NCBI GenBank assembly: GCA_026985515.1
Contig: JALSQH010000074.1
Location: 1-15,762 of the forward strand
Origin: a bacterium
GTDB lineage: Bacteria > JALSQH01
Direction of reading: 5' to 3'
DNA: 15,762 nucleotides
Shown: positions 1 through 7,765 of the stretch, in pieces
How positions within the stretch are numbered: the first letter of the stretch is position 1
How the letters are laid out: every line of letters begins with the position of its first letter
Program-made: the position numbers and the translations under genes
Notes under the pieces: model-generated
Seen by the model: the letters and a program-made list of their open reading frames with translations, nothing else
Databases searched by the model: none
Told to the model about the DNA's origin: nothing

Positions 1-167
1 CGGTTTATCTTGCCACTTCTGAGGAAGTTGCTGATGTTACTGGTGAGTATTTTGTTAACAGAAGGATTGCAAAGGCTGCAAAAATTGCTTATGATTATGA
101 TGTTCAGAAGAGGTGCTGGGATTTGAGCGAGAAATTTACAGGCGTCAGATGGATTGACAAGTTTTGA
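1..167 (+). CDS. Short-chain dehydrogenase/reductase, C-terminal fragment (5' end outside window)
   Basis: Reading from base 3, 54 residues are open to a TGA at 165-167. The peptide starts VYLATSEEVADVTGEYFVNR and continues with a basic stretch, then a Trp-containing segment (RCWDLSEKFTGV). The pattern 'YLA(S/T)...VTGxYF' followed by 'W..SE..TG' is typical of the C-terminus of SDR oxidoreductases of the retinol-dehydrogenase-like type. These are soluble NAD(P)-dependent enzymes acting on alcohols or ketones. The Rossmann fold and the Tyr-x-x-x-Lys catalytic motif lie outside the window, so substrate and cofactor cannot be judged. The last codons contain the -35 element of the promoter for the next gene. 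Family assignment is fairly safe; the specific function is unknown. Confidence 0.7.
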   Translation, partial: VYLATSEEVADVTGEYFVNRRIAKAAKIAYDYDVQKRCWDLSEKFTGVRWIDKF

Positions 168-183
168 TTTTCTATTGTAAAAT
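154..183 (+). promoter_or_regulatory. Sigma-70-type promoter for the PilZ-regulator operon
   Basis: TTGACA at 154-159 matches the -35 consensus exactly. It is followed by an 18-base spacer and TAAAAT at 178-183 as -10. The predicted transcript starts near 190, leaving a leader of about 20 bases with AGGAGG at 200-205, five bases before the ATG at 211. The -35 box lies inside the last codons of the preceding dehydrogenase gene. Activity is inferred from sequence only. Confidence 0.7.
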
Positions 184-210
184 ATTATTAACAAAATTCA
201 GGAGGTTGAA

Positions 211-921
211 ATGAGCAACGATAAGCCTGTTAAAATTCTTCTGGTAGACGATATGCGGAATTTCCTTGATCTTGAAATTTCTTTTTTGAGAAGATCAGAT
301 GTTAAAATTTTGACGGCTGAGGATGGGGTTGAGGCTCTTAAAATCACCAAGGCTGAAAAACCAGATATAGTTCTTCTTGATATTGAGATGCCCAGAATGG
401 ATGGAATTCAGGTGTGCAGGATTATTAAGAGTGACCCTTCCCTCAAACACATCCCCGTGGTAATGGTTACTTCTACCAACAGATATGAGGAAGCGATGAA
501 TGCCGGGGCTAATGATTTCTGGAAGAAACCAATTTTTGAGAAGGATTTTCTTGAGGGTATAAAGAAATTTGTACCCATCAAAGAGAGAGTTGAAGAAAGG
601 ATACCCGTGGGTCTGCAGGTAGATTACAGAGTGGGGGAGGATAAGAATAAGGTCGTTCAGGCTTTTACAGCAAACATCAGTAAAGGTGGAATGTTTCTGA
701 TAACAAGAGATACACTTCCAGTGGGTTCTGTGCTTGAACTTGAAATCCACCTTCCAGATGGGAAAGTGAAGGCAAAAGGAGAGGTGGTGAGAGAGGTTAA
801 AGAGGAGGAAGAGGGACTTTACACTTCGGGTATGGGAATTAAACTCATCTCATTTGAGAATGACGGGAAAAAGGTTTACGAAGATTTCATAGAGAGCAAA
901 CTTAAAGAAAAGGAGAGTTAA
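211..921 (+). CDS. Response regulator with N-terminal receiver and C-terminal PilZ domain
   Basis: The 236-residue cytoplasmic protein has two domains. Residues 5-120 form a CheY-like receiver with acidic pocket D13/D14, phosphoacceptor D57 (in LLDIEM), T87 and K106. Residues about 124-232 form a PilZ domain with both c-di-GMP-binding signatures: RxxxR (R126-R130) and NxSxxG (N155, S157, G160). The segment ISKGGMF and the following strand pattern resemble the PilZ subgroup common in myxobacteria and other deltaproteobacteria. The protein should therefore read both phosphorylation and c-di-GMP. There is no DNA-binding domain, so output is probably by protein contact. It is the first gene of a four-gene operon and has a strong Shine-Dalgarno. 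No partner kinase is adjacent; the nearest kinase (5572-7668) has its own regulator. Domain calls are secure; the regulated process is not known. Confidence 0.93.
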   Translation: MSNDKPVKILLVDDMRNFLDLEISFLRRSDVKILTAEDGVEALKITKAEKPDIVLLDIEMPRMDGIQVCRIIKSDPSLKHIPVVMVTSTNRYEEAMNAGANDFWKKPIFEKDFLEGIKKFVPIKERVEERIPVGLQVDYRVGEDKNKVVQAFTANISKGGMFLITRDTLPVGSVLELEIHLPDGKVKAKGEVVREVKEEEEGLYTSGMGIKLISFENDGKKVYEDFIESKLKEKES

Positions 922-922
922 T

Positions 923-1354
923 ATGCCGGCTGCACAGGATTCCATTATAATCAATGTTCCAAAAGAGAAATTCTTTGAGGTGATAACCGATTTTGAAAAG
1001 TATCCAGAATTTATCCCTGAAATGAAGAGTGCACAGGTAGTTGAGCATAAGGACAATGAATACATAGTTGATTTCACCGTTACCCTCATAAAAAAGATTG
1101 ATTACAGGTTGAAACTGATTGCCCATCCCTATACAAAGCTGGAGTGGAATCTCGTTAAAGGCTTCTTCAAAAAGAATTACGGCTACTGGGAGATTGAGGA
1201 ACTGGGTCCGGAGCAGATTAAAGCAACTTACTATGTGGAACTTGAAATGGGTATGCTTGTGCCAAAGAAAATTCTCAATGAACTGGCACAGATAGGCTTG
1301 CCCAGAATGCTTAAGAATTTCAAGGAAAGGGCAGAATCTCTCTATAAATCCTGA
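923..1354 (+). CDS. SRPBCC/START-like protein (RatA/COQ10 type)
   Basis: This 143-residue protein has the SRPBCC (polyketide cyclase/START-like) fold expected of the COQ10/RatA family. It opens with a short strand (DSIIINVP), then 'KEKFFEVITDFEKYPEFIP', the family's usual helix and Asp-x-x-x-Tyr-Pro turn. Beta strands follow, and a long C-terminal helix closes the hydrophobic pocket. Length is normal. Homologues are often labelled ribosome-association toxin RatA. In E. coli RatA blocks subunit joining, while COQ10 binds quinone in mitochondria. Neither role is shown here, and lipid or quinone binding fits the neighbouring MCE and lipase genes better. One base separates its ATG from the preceding stop, with AGGAG about eight bases upstream. 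Family call is strong; function is open. Confidence 0.85.
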   Translation: MPAAQDSIIINVPKEKFFEVITDFEKYPEFIPEMKSAQVVEHKDNEYIVDFTVTLIKKIDYRLKLIAHPYTKLEWNLVKGFFKKNYGYWEIEELGPEQIKATYYVELEMGMLVPKKILNELAQIGLPRMLKNFKERAESLYKS

Positions 1355-1361
1355 GCATTTG

Positions 1362-2348
1362 ATGAATAGCAGAGTTTGCAGGGAAGTAGCTGTTGGAATT
1401 TTGATTATTGATGCTCTAATTGTGCTTATTTTTCTTGCGTTTAAAATCGGTGGGGCAGGGCTTGGGAGGAAGAATATTTACATCATAAGGGCAAAAGATG
1501 CACTGGGACTTGTTGAAAACAGCTCTGTCATGATTGCAGGGGTGGAGGTGGGTAAGATAAGGCATTTGAGCATCGAGGGAGACCACGCCTTAATCGAATT
1601 TGCTGTTGATTCCACAATAAAATTGAGAGAGGGCACAAAATTTTACATAAGGGGGAAGAGCCTCCTTGGAGAAAAGTATCTTGATGTTATTCCCTCCCTC
1701 CATGGAGGATTTTTGCCTGAAAATACTCCCCTTGATGAATGGGCAACACATGAAACAGAAATTGGTGACTTTGTTACGAAAATCAACCAGAAATACATGC
1801 CTTCACCTGAGGATTTCCGGAGAATTTTCAATGCTTTTATGCTCTTACTTGTAAGACATTCCGGTGATATTGAGAGGTCTCTGGAGTGGTTTGGAAAACT
1901 GACGGAAGAGATACCGCCTGAAAGGGCAGGTGAATTTATAGCTGAGACGGAGAGTTTTTTTCGCTTTCTCCATATTGTGGAGAGTGATTATATGAGGTGG
2001 AGGAAAGGCGTAGATAATGCCTTTAACTTACTCAACAGGGTTTCCAGGGATTATTCCACCATATCGGCCCAGATTCAGAAATATGGTGGATATTTTCCCG
2101 ATGTGACCACGGTATCCTGGTATGTGGAAAATGTAAGGGATATTCTCCTGAATACCAGAAAACTTCTCTGCAATCTCAATTACCAGCTTCACAAATTTGA
2201 CAATGTTGATTTTGAAACTCTCAAGGAAATTCTTGAGGATGAGGGGTTTAAGGTGAGATTCTGGGGAAGAAGCAGAGAGGAGAGGGAGAGGGATATAAAG
2301 TTGTTCAGATCTTACCAGAAGAATGTAACGGGGGAGGGATGTAGATGA
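1362..2348 (+). CDS. MCE-domain (MlaD-like) lipid-transport protein
   Basis: The protein has 328 residues from the ATG at 1362; a TTG directly before it is possible but less likely. It starts with one membrane anchor (about residues 8-29). An MCE domain follows (about 39-117), with the typical sequence around ALGLVENSSVMIAGVEVGKI and the 'G-x-x-(Y/F)-x-x-x-G-x-x-x-L-G-x-x-Y' end. About 200 mostly helical, charged residues then extend to the C-terminus. MlaD-type proteins sit in the inner membrane facing the periplasm, form hexameric rings, and pass phospholipids between membranes with a permease (MlaE) and an ATPase (MlaF). Neither partner gene is in the window. The long tail could form a coiled needle-like extension, which is inference. 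The gene follows the START-like gene by seven bases and shares ATGA with the hydrolase gene. Confidence 0.85.
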   Translation: MNSRVCREVAVGILIIDALIVLIFLAFKIGGAGLGRKNIYIIRAKDALGLVENSSVMIAGVEVGKIRHLSIEGDHALIEFAVDSTIKLREGTKFYIRGKSLLGEKYLDVIPSLHGGFLPENTPLDEWATHETEIGDFVTKINQKYMPSPEDFRRIFNAFMLLLVRHSGDIERSLEWFGKLTEEIPPERAGEFIAETESFFRFLHIVESDYMRWRKGVDNAFNLLNRVSRDYSTISAQIQKYGGYFPDVTTVSWYVENVRDILLNTRKLLCNLNYQLHKFDNVDFETLKEILEDEGFKVRFWGRSREERERDIKLFRSYQKNVTGEGCR

Positions 2349-4234
2349 GATTTGTTAGAATTTTGCCTTTCTTGATTTTTCTTTTTCTGACTTCATGTAA
2401 TGTAACCACAAATGAGAAGCTCAGAGTTCACCCCATCTATGATGTTAAAGCTTTTGAATCTGGTGACTACTTTGCCATACCTTTTCCCGATTTTCACAGA
2501 GTCAGTGAAGGTAAGGTGGATTTCAGAGATTTCCCCGGCGTCAATTCAAATGAGATGTTCAGAAGAGTTGCCCGACAGCTCGAGGAGAATTTTACGGGCT
2601 TTGGACTCAACTCAGCAATTTTTGTTCCCTTTTCTGGAGAAGTTTCTGAAGAATCCCTTTCATTTTCTGTGACAGATTCTGTGAATGGTGGTTCTCCGGT
2701 TTACCTCGTTGACATTGACGATAATTCCCCACAGAGGGGAAAAAGGATACCCATAATGGTCAGGTTTTATAAAGGTGACTCAAAATATTTGCCATCAAAC
2801 ACTCTGATCGTAATCCCTGTTCCCGGATTCCCCCTGAGGGAAAACACCTGGTATGCACTGGTGATAAAGGATGGGCTGCTGGATAAAGATGGTAACAGAG
2901 TCGTTCCCCCGGAGGATTTTGAAGAGGAGTATAACCGGGGGATTTATCCATTCAATTTGGTCCGAAAAATAACAGGGAATGAAAAGATCATACTGGCTGT
3001 TCCTTTTAGAACAGGGGTGGCTTCTGAGGGGTTAAAGAAAATCTATCAGTATGTTCAGGGCATAGATGTTAAATTTACTGTGGATCCAGATCTTTACTAT
3101 GCATACTGGAACTATGATCCGAGACCCGAAATTGAGGGAAAGTTTCTGTCACCCCAGTTTCAAAAGGGTGATCCACCATATTTGAAAGAGGGAGAGGGTT
3201 ATTTCGTTTTTGACAGTGAGGGTAATCCCGTTCCTCAGAGATGGGAATGGGTGAGGTTTTCCATCCTGCTTCCCGATTCTCCACCTCCAGAAAATGGCTA
3301 TCCCGTTGTGATCTATGCTCACGGCACAGGTGGAGATTATCAAACTTACATAAGAAGCTGGGTTGGGTATTATCTCACTTCCATGGGATATGCAGTTGTT
3401 GGATTTGATCAGCCGCTTCACGGGGCGAGAAACCCGAGACATGGCGGAGAGGAGCTATACACCTTCAATTTTATAAATCCAGTTGCCATGAGGGACAATA
3501 TCAGGCAGGGTGCAGTGGATCTATTTGTGCTCAGAAAGATGGTGGAAAAGTTTTATCTTTCTCCTGCGTCCTCTCCCACAGGGTGGAAGATCTTTTTTGA
3601 TATGGAGAGGGCTGGATTTTTCGGTCATTCCCAGGGAGCACTAACCGGTGCCCTCTATCTTGCCATAGAAGATTTTCCCTTTCGTGGTGCTGTTCTCTCC
3701 GGTTCAAGTGGGGACCTCATTCTGGCTTTCCTGTACAAGGTTTCTCCTGTCAATATTCCTGATCTGTTTAAAATCTTTCTCACTGAGTATGACAATTACA
3801 CCCTTTTCAATCCCATCTTATCTCTTTTCCAGATCATGGCTGATCCTGCTGATCCCATTAACTTCGGGAAGGATATTATCTACCATCACGGAAGAAAGTC
3901 ACCCATGAACCTTTATATCTCTGAGGGTCTTGAGGATGAGGAAACACCACCTCCTCTCATAGAGGCTTTTGGGTCAACAACAGGGGTGGTTCCCGTTGAA
4001 CCTGTGTACAAAATGCCCATCCAGTTTAATTTGAAAAAAGTTACTCCTCTGACAAGGCCTGTTGAGGGAAATCTAACAATCGATACAGACTCGGGTGAAA
4101 AGAGGGTGACAGCTGTATTTATACAGTATCCCGGATATGGACACTTTGCATGTTTTGAAAGTGAAGATGCCATTGATGACTGGACTCAGTTTTTCAGGTC
4201 TCTGCTGGATAGTAGAGTGGCGGAAATAAAGTAG
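2345..4234 (+). CDS. Secreted lipoprotein alpha/beta hydrolase (lipase/esterase-like)
   Basis: The 629-residue protein begins with a lipoprotein signal: basic MRFVR, a hydrophobic stretch and lipobox LTSC (Cys18), followed by Asn. Residues about 85-250 form an all-beta, Ig-like region similar to the N-terminal part of large secreted lipases. This region contains 'SVxxVDID', an RGKRIP segment and 'PVPGFPLRENTWYALVI'. From about 300 comes an alpha/beta-hydrolase domain with oxyanion-hole segment YAHGTGG (324-330), nucleophile elbow GHSQG (Ser429) and probable catalytic His600 in YPGYGHF. The acid is probably in SEGLEDEE (528-533). It should hydrolyse an ester in the periplasm or at the outer membrane; lipid is an inference from the MCE neighbour. 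ATGA overlaps the preceding stop, with GGGGAGGG upstream. The TAG at 4232-4234 directly abuts the stop of the convergent regulator gene. Confidence 0.82.
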   Translation: MRFVRILPFLIFLFLTSCNVTTNEKLRVHPIYDVKAFESGDYFAIPFPDFHRVSEGKVDFRDFPGVNSNEMFRRVARQLEENFTGFGLNSAIFVPFSGEVSEESLSFSVTDSVNGGSPVYLVDIDDNSPQRGKRIPIMVRFYKGDSKYLPSNTLIVIPVPGFPLRENTWYALVIKDGLLDKDGNRVVPPEDFEEEYNRGIYPFNLVRKITGNEKIILAVPFRTGVASEGLKKIYQYVQGIDVKFTVDPDLYYAYWNYDPRPEIEGKFLSPQFQKGDPPYLKEGEGYFVFDSEGNPVPQRWEWVRFSILLPDSPPPENGYPVVIYAHGTGGDYQTYIRSWVGYYLTSMGYAVVGFDQPLHGARNPRHGGEELYTFNFINPVAMRDNIRQGAVDLFVLRKMVEKFYLSPASSPTGWKIFFDMERAGFFGHSQGALTGALYLAIEDFPFRGAVLSGSSGDLILAFLYKVSPVNIPDLFKIFLTEYDNYTLFNPILSLFQIMADPADPINFGKDIIYHHGRKSPMNLYISEGLEDEETPPPLIEAFGSTTGVVPVEPVYKMPIQFNLKKVTPLTRPVEGNLTIDTDSGEKRVTAVFIQYPGYGHFACFESEDAIDDWTQFFRSLLDSRVAEIK

Positions 4235-5575
4235 TTAAAGGTCTTTTCTGTAGATGGTTCTTTTGCTGATTCCGAGCAGTTCAGCTGCTTTCCCCTTGTT
4301 GCCACCGGTAAGCTCAAGAACTTTTCTTATGTAGATCCTTTCCAGTTCCTCCAGAGGTATGATTTTATCAAGGATCAGTATGGGTTCGCTCTCCGGCTGG
4401 GGAAGTTTGCACTCTTCGACGGGAATGTCTATCTCTTCAATTCTCTCTCCGTCGGCCAGTGCCACAGCCCTTTCTATGGCATTTTCCAGTTCTCTTACAT
4501 TTCCGGGCCATGGATAACTCTCGAGACATGAATATAGTCGTGGATTTATCCCTTTTACCTTTTTCCCATATTTTTCTGAATACTTTTTTATGAAATGTTC
4601 CACCAGGAGAGGGATATCCTCTTTCCTCTCACGGAGAGGAGGTAGTTTGATGTTGAGTACGTTTAATCTGTAGTAGAGATCCTCTCTGAACTTCTTTTCC
4701 TCCACAGCTTTTTTCAGATCCTGATTGGTTGCCGCAATTATTCTGACATTTACGGGAATTTGCTGATTGCTTCCAAGTGGTCTTATGGTTTTTTCCTCGA
4801 GCACCCTGAGTAGCTTGCTCTGGAGATTCAGGCTCATATCTCCAATTTCATCCAGAAATATTGTTCCACCATCTGCCTCTGCAAAGAGTCCCTTCTTTGA
4901 CTGGGTTGCACCTGTAAAGGCCCCCTTGACATATCCGAAAAGTTCGCTTTCAAGGAGATTGTCAGGTATGGCTGCGCAGTTTATCGTAACAAATGGCCCA
5001 TTGGCCCTATGGCTGTTGAAGTGTATTGCCCTGGCTACCAGTTCTTTTCCCGTTCCAGATTCCCCCTCAATCAGTACGTTACTGTCAACTCTGCTGATCT
5101 TCTCAATCAGATCGAAAATAGCCTGCATTTTTGATGATCTGCCAATAATGTTGTAGAACTGGTACCTCTCAGTGAGAATTTTCCTGAGAAGAATGTTTTC
5201 CTGCTGCAACTTCTTCGTTTCCAGAGCTTTTTTCAGTGTGTGACGGAGACCGGAGATTTTGAACGGTTTGGTTATGTAATCAAAGGCTCCTTCCTTTATC
5301 GCCTGTATGGCTGTTTCAACTGTTCCAAATGCTGTCATTATTATGACTTCAGTGTCGGGTGAAATTTCCTTAACCATTTTAAGAATGGCGAAACCATCCA
5401 CTTCCCCCATTTTTAAATCTGTCAGCACGATATCGTACTGCTTCTCTCTGATGACTTTCTCCGTCTCTCTGCTTTCAGTGAGGGTATCCACGTCATATTC
5501 TTTTGAAAGTGCATCTTTTAACATTTCCACCATTTCAGGATCGTCGTCTATTACAAGAATTGAATATCTGCTCAT
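4235..5575 (-). CDS. NtrC-family sigma-54-dependent response regulator
   Basis: The 446-residue protein has the full three-part layout. The receiver (1-120) carries D11/D12, phosphoacceptor D53, T81 and K103. The AAA+ domain (about 143-375) has Walker A GESGTGKE (171-178), GAFTGA at 218-223 for sigma-54 contact, and Walker B around TIFLDEIGD. The Fis-type helix-turn-helix (about 407-446) has the usual NKGKAAELLGISKRTIYRK core. Phosphorylation should trigger ATPase-driven activation of sigma-54 promoters. The end is compact: only DL follows YRK, where many relatives carry a few more residues. The ATG at 5575 overlaps the kinase stop by four bases (ATGA), so the two are co-translated as a pair. 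The target genes are not known; I found no convincing -24/-12 promoter in the window. Confidence 0.95.
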   Translation of the reverse strand: MSRYSILVIDDDPEMVEMLKDALSKEYDVDTLTESRETEKVIREKQYDIVLTDLKMGEVDGFAILKMVKEISPDTEVIIMTAFGTVETAIQAIKEGAFDYITKPFKISGLRHTLKKALETKKLQQENILLRKILTERYQFYNIIGRSSKMQAIFDLIEKISRVDSNVLIEGESGTGKELVARAIHFNSHRANGPFVTINCAAIPDNLLESELFGYVKGAFTGATQSKKGLFAEADGGTIFLDEIGDMSLNLQSKLLRVLEEKTIRPLGSNQQIPVNVRIIAATNQDLKKAVEEKKFREDLYYRLNVLNIKLPPLRERKEDIPLLVEHFIKKYSEKYGKKVKGINPRLYSCLESYPWPGNVRELENAIERAVALADGERIEEIDIPVEECKLPQPESEPILILDKIIPLEELERIYIRKVLELTGGNKGKAAELLGISKRTIYRKDL

Positions 5576-7668
5576 GGTTCCTCTCCTGCAGGTAAGATTA
5601 TGGTAAAGGTTGTACCTTTGCCCGGTTCACTTCTAACTTTGATCCACCCTCCATGCTGTTTAACTATGTTCCTGGTGACTGTGAGTCCCAGGCCTGTTCC
5701 CTGTCCCGGTTTTTTCGTGGTGAAAAAAGGATCAAATATTCTGTTGAGATTTTCCTGACTTATTCCCATCCCGTTATCTGCTACTCTGATAACGATTTTT
5801 GAATTTGCCTTCTTAATTGCCACACTTATTTTACCATTTTCACCGGTTGCATCTATTGCATTCATGATCAAATTGAGAAAAACCTGCTCCCACTGATGAG
5901 GATCAATCAGAACTTCTGGAAGATCAGGGTCATAATCCTTTGTTATCTCAATTTTTTTCTTTTTAAGCCTGATCTGTAAAAGATCGATTATCCTGTCAGA
6001 AACCTTTGTAATATTTGTTTTCCTGAGGGCAGGTTCCTTTGGCTTTACAAAATCCATGAGCTGTCTGATAATGGAGGTTATTCTTTCTATCTGTTCAATG
6101 ATCGTTCTGAGAGATCTTTTTGCTGTGGGATTGTCTGAAAGGGATTCCATCAAAACTTCAGCTCTTCCCATTATGACATTGAGAGGTGTACCTATCTCGT
6201 GAGCCAGCCCTGCTGCAAGGACTCCAATAGTTGCCATTTTTTCAGACTCAATTAGTTTCTGCTCATACAGGACTTTCTCCGTTATATCATCAAAGGTGAA
6301 TATGAGAATTGGTTCGCCGATGCTCTCGGTGGCGGAGCTCACCCGGTAATCAATTATGAGTTCTCTCTCCCCTTTCTCGCAGTTGATTCTGCCACTTTTC
6401 TCCTTCTCAATTTCAATTGTTTTCCCGCAGTGTTTTGCAATAAAATCCAGAAAATTTTCTCCTCTCGATATGGGAAATATTTTTCTGGCCGCCTTGTTTA
6501 TCTCAATAACTTCACTATTTTCCCTCATTGTAATCACGCCGGCAGAAATATTTTCCAGTATCAGTTCAAGTCTTTTTGAAATTGCCTGCGTTTCACCGAG
6601 TGCTTTCTGTAAATCCCTTGTTCTCTCTGCTACCTTCTCCTCCAGAGTTCCGTAGAGTTTTTCCAGTTTGTCTGCCATTCTGTTAAATTCTATTGCAAAT
6701 TTGCCTATTTCGTCCTCCCTTAAAACTGGCACTCTCTCTGAGAGGTTACCCTCTCCTATTATTCTTGCCTTCTCAGACATCTGCTTCAGAGGATAGGTAA
6801 TTTCATTTGCAAAAAGGGAGGTTATGGCTATTGTGAAGAGTGTCACGAAAAAGATGAATATGAAAGCCGCATTCCGCAGTTTAATTATGGCTGAAAAGGC
6901 GGATTTTTTATCCCTTGAAATTGTTAAAATAAGATTAAGGGGCTGGTAAATCTGGCATCTTGAGATATAATCTCCCGTCTCCACCCATGGCGATGAACGG
7001 CTTCTGCTGTAGTAACATGTACCGGGGATGGGGGACTTAAAGGGTTCCGAGGAAAATATTAAGTTGCCGTTAAAATCGTACAATTCCACCTGGAATCCAA
7101 TCTTTGTTAAATCTTCAACTCCAAGGTGCTGTATCAGCGTGGAAATGGGAAATAACGCTATGATGAAATATTTTCTATCTCTGACTTCAAAGGGCTGATC
7201 AATTCTAATGTATTTTTTCCCTTTGTAGAGGATGATGGTTTTCTCCAGGGATAGATTTTTGAGTTCCTGAGAGAAGTATTGAACTGTCCCTGACGGGTCA
7301 CAGATCAGAAGGATCGTACCATGAGGAATAGTTGAAGTTTTTGAAGAGAGGAGGGAATTTATAACTGATTTCAAATTAATGTATTTTTTGTATCTTGTCA
7401 TGATTAGCGAGAGATCTCTGTATGCAAAATCTCTCAGAGCTTCTCTGTTGGTGTTTACAAATGTGTCTATTTTTATCAGTTCAAGTTTGAGCAAAGTGGC
7501 AATATGATTCTGGATCTCTCTGAAGATGTATTTTTTCCCGTAGTAGTATCCCAGTGAAGTTGCAAGGAAAACCGGAATTATTGAGAAAGCAAGAGTCCAG
7601 GCGAATAGCCTTGTTCTCAAAGATGTTTTCCTTCTCATAACTTTTATTTTAACCATACCGTATGGCAT
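5572..7668 (-). CDS. Membrane sensor histidine kinase (HAMP-PAS-HisKA-HATPase)
   Basis: The protein has 698 residues from the ATG at 7668. ATGs at 7656 and 7638 are alternatives, none with a clear Shine-Dalgarno, and the start at 7638 (MRRKTSLRTRLF) looks natural. Numbered from 7668: TM1 about 21-43; a periplasmic sensor of about 220 residues; TM2 about 267-289; HAMP about 290-342; a PAS-like domain about 362-463. HisKA follows with phospho-acceptor His490 in LAHEIGTPL. The ATPase domain has N box NLIMNAIDAT (599-608), G1 DNGMG (631-635) and G2 GTGLGL (657-662). The periplasmic region could be a Cache-type fold; its ligand is unknown. It partners the NtrC-type regulator that overlaps its stop. 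The gene is divergent from pal, which hints at, but does not show, envelope sensing. Confidence 0.93.
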   Translation of the reverse strand: MPYGMVKIKVMRRKTSLRTRLFAWTLAFSIIPVFLATSLGYYYGKKYIFREIQNHIATLLKLELIKIDTFVNTNREALRDFAYRDLSLIMTRYKKYINLKSVINSLLSSKTSTIPHGTILLICDPSGTVQYFSQELKNLSLEKTIILYKGKKYIRIDQPFEVRDRKYFIIALFPISTLIQHLGVEDLTKIGFQVELYDFNGNLIFSSEPFKSPIPGTCYYSRSRSSPWVETGDYISRCQIYQPLNLILTISRDKKSAFSAIIKLRNAAFIFIFFVTLFTIAITSLFANEITYPLKQMSEKARIIGEGNLSERVPVLREDEIGKFAIEFNRMADKLEKLYGTLEEKVAERTRDLQKALGETQAISKRLELILENISAGVITMRENSEVIEINKAARKIFPISRGENFLDFIAKHCGKTIEIEKEKSGRINCEKGERELIIDYRVSSATESIGEPILIFTFDDITEKVLYEQKLIESEKMATIGVLAAGLAHEIGTPLNVIMGRAEVLMESLSDNPTAKRSLRTIIEQIERITSIIRQLMDFVKPKEPALRKTNITKVSDRIIDLLQIRLKKKKIEITKDYDPDLPEVLIDPHQWEQVFLNLIMNAIDATGENGKISVAIKKANSKIVIRVADNGMGISQENLNRIFDPFFTTKKPGQGTGLGLTVTRNIVKQHGGWIKVRSEPGKGTTFTIILPAGEEP

Positions 7669-7713
7669 TGCAAAATATTTTAATTACAGAGCTTTTTCTC
7701 TTACATATTTTTT

Positions 7714-7742
7714 TTGAGAAGCAATTCCTCCTGTGTTAAAAT
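7714..7742 (+). promoter_or_regulatory. Sigma-70-type promoter for the pal-cpoB-tsaD-rsmA operon
   Basis: TTGAGA at 7714-7719 and TAAAAT at 7737-7742 are separated by exactly 17 bases. The predicted start is near 7749, so any upstream start codon of the pal frame, such as the TTG at 7714, would not be transcribed. It lies in the 102-base gap divergent from the histidine kinase gene. On the opposite strand a weak TAAAAT (7677-7682) with no good -35 might serve the kinase. Confidence 0.7.
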
Positions 7743-7760
7743 AAGAAGAAATCGAGAAAA

Positions 7761-7765
7761 GGAGG
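7761..7765 (+). promoter_or_regulatory. Ribosome binding site that fixes the pal start at GTG 7771
   Basis: GGAGG lies five bases before the GTG at 7771, ideal spacing. Starting there gives a normal lipoprotein signal with Cys22. Starting upstream would add 19 polar residues in front of the signal, encoded largely by promoter sequence. Confidence 0.75.

Noticed and set aside
1283-1300. TGGCAC...TTGC inside the START-like gene, resembling a sigma-54 -24/-12 promoter
   Set aside because: The spacing between the two elements is eight bases instead of the required five.
923-1354. Reading the RatA-like gene as a toxin of a toxin-antitoxin pair
   Set aside because: No antitoxin-like partner is adjacent (RatB/RnfH type absent), and the operon context points to envelope or lipid functions. 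The label comes from fold similarity only.
4767-5156. Long opposite-strand open frame inside the NtrC-type regulator gene
   Set aside because: It is a shadow of a well-supported coding frame, with low-complexity Ser/Leu composition and no ribosome binding site or recognisable domain.
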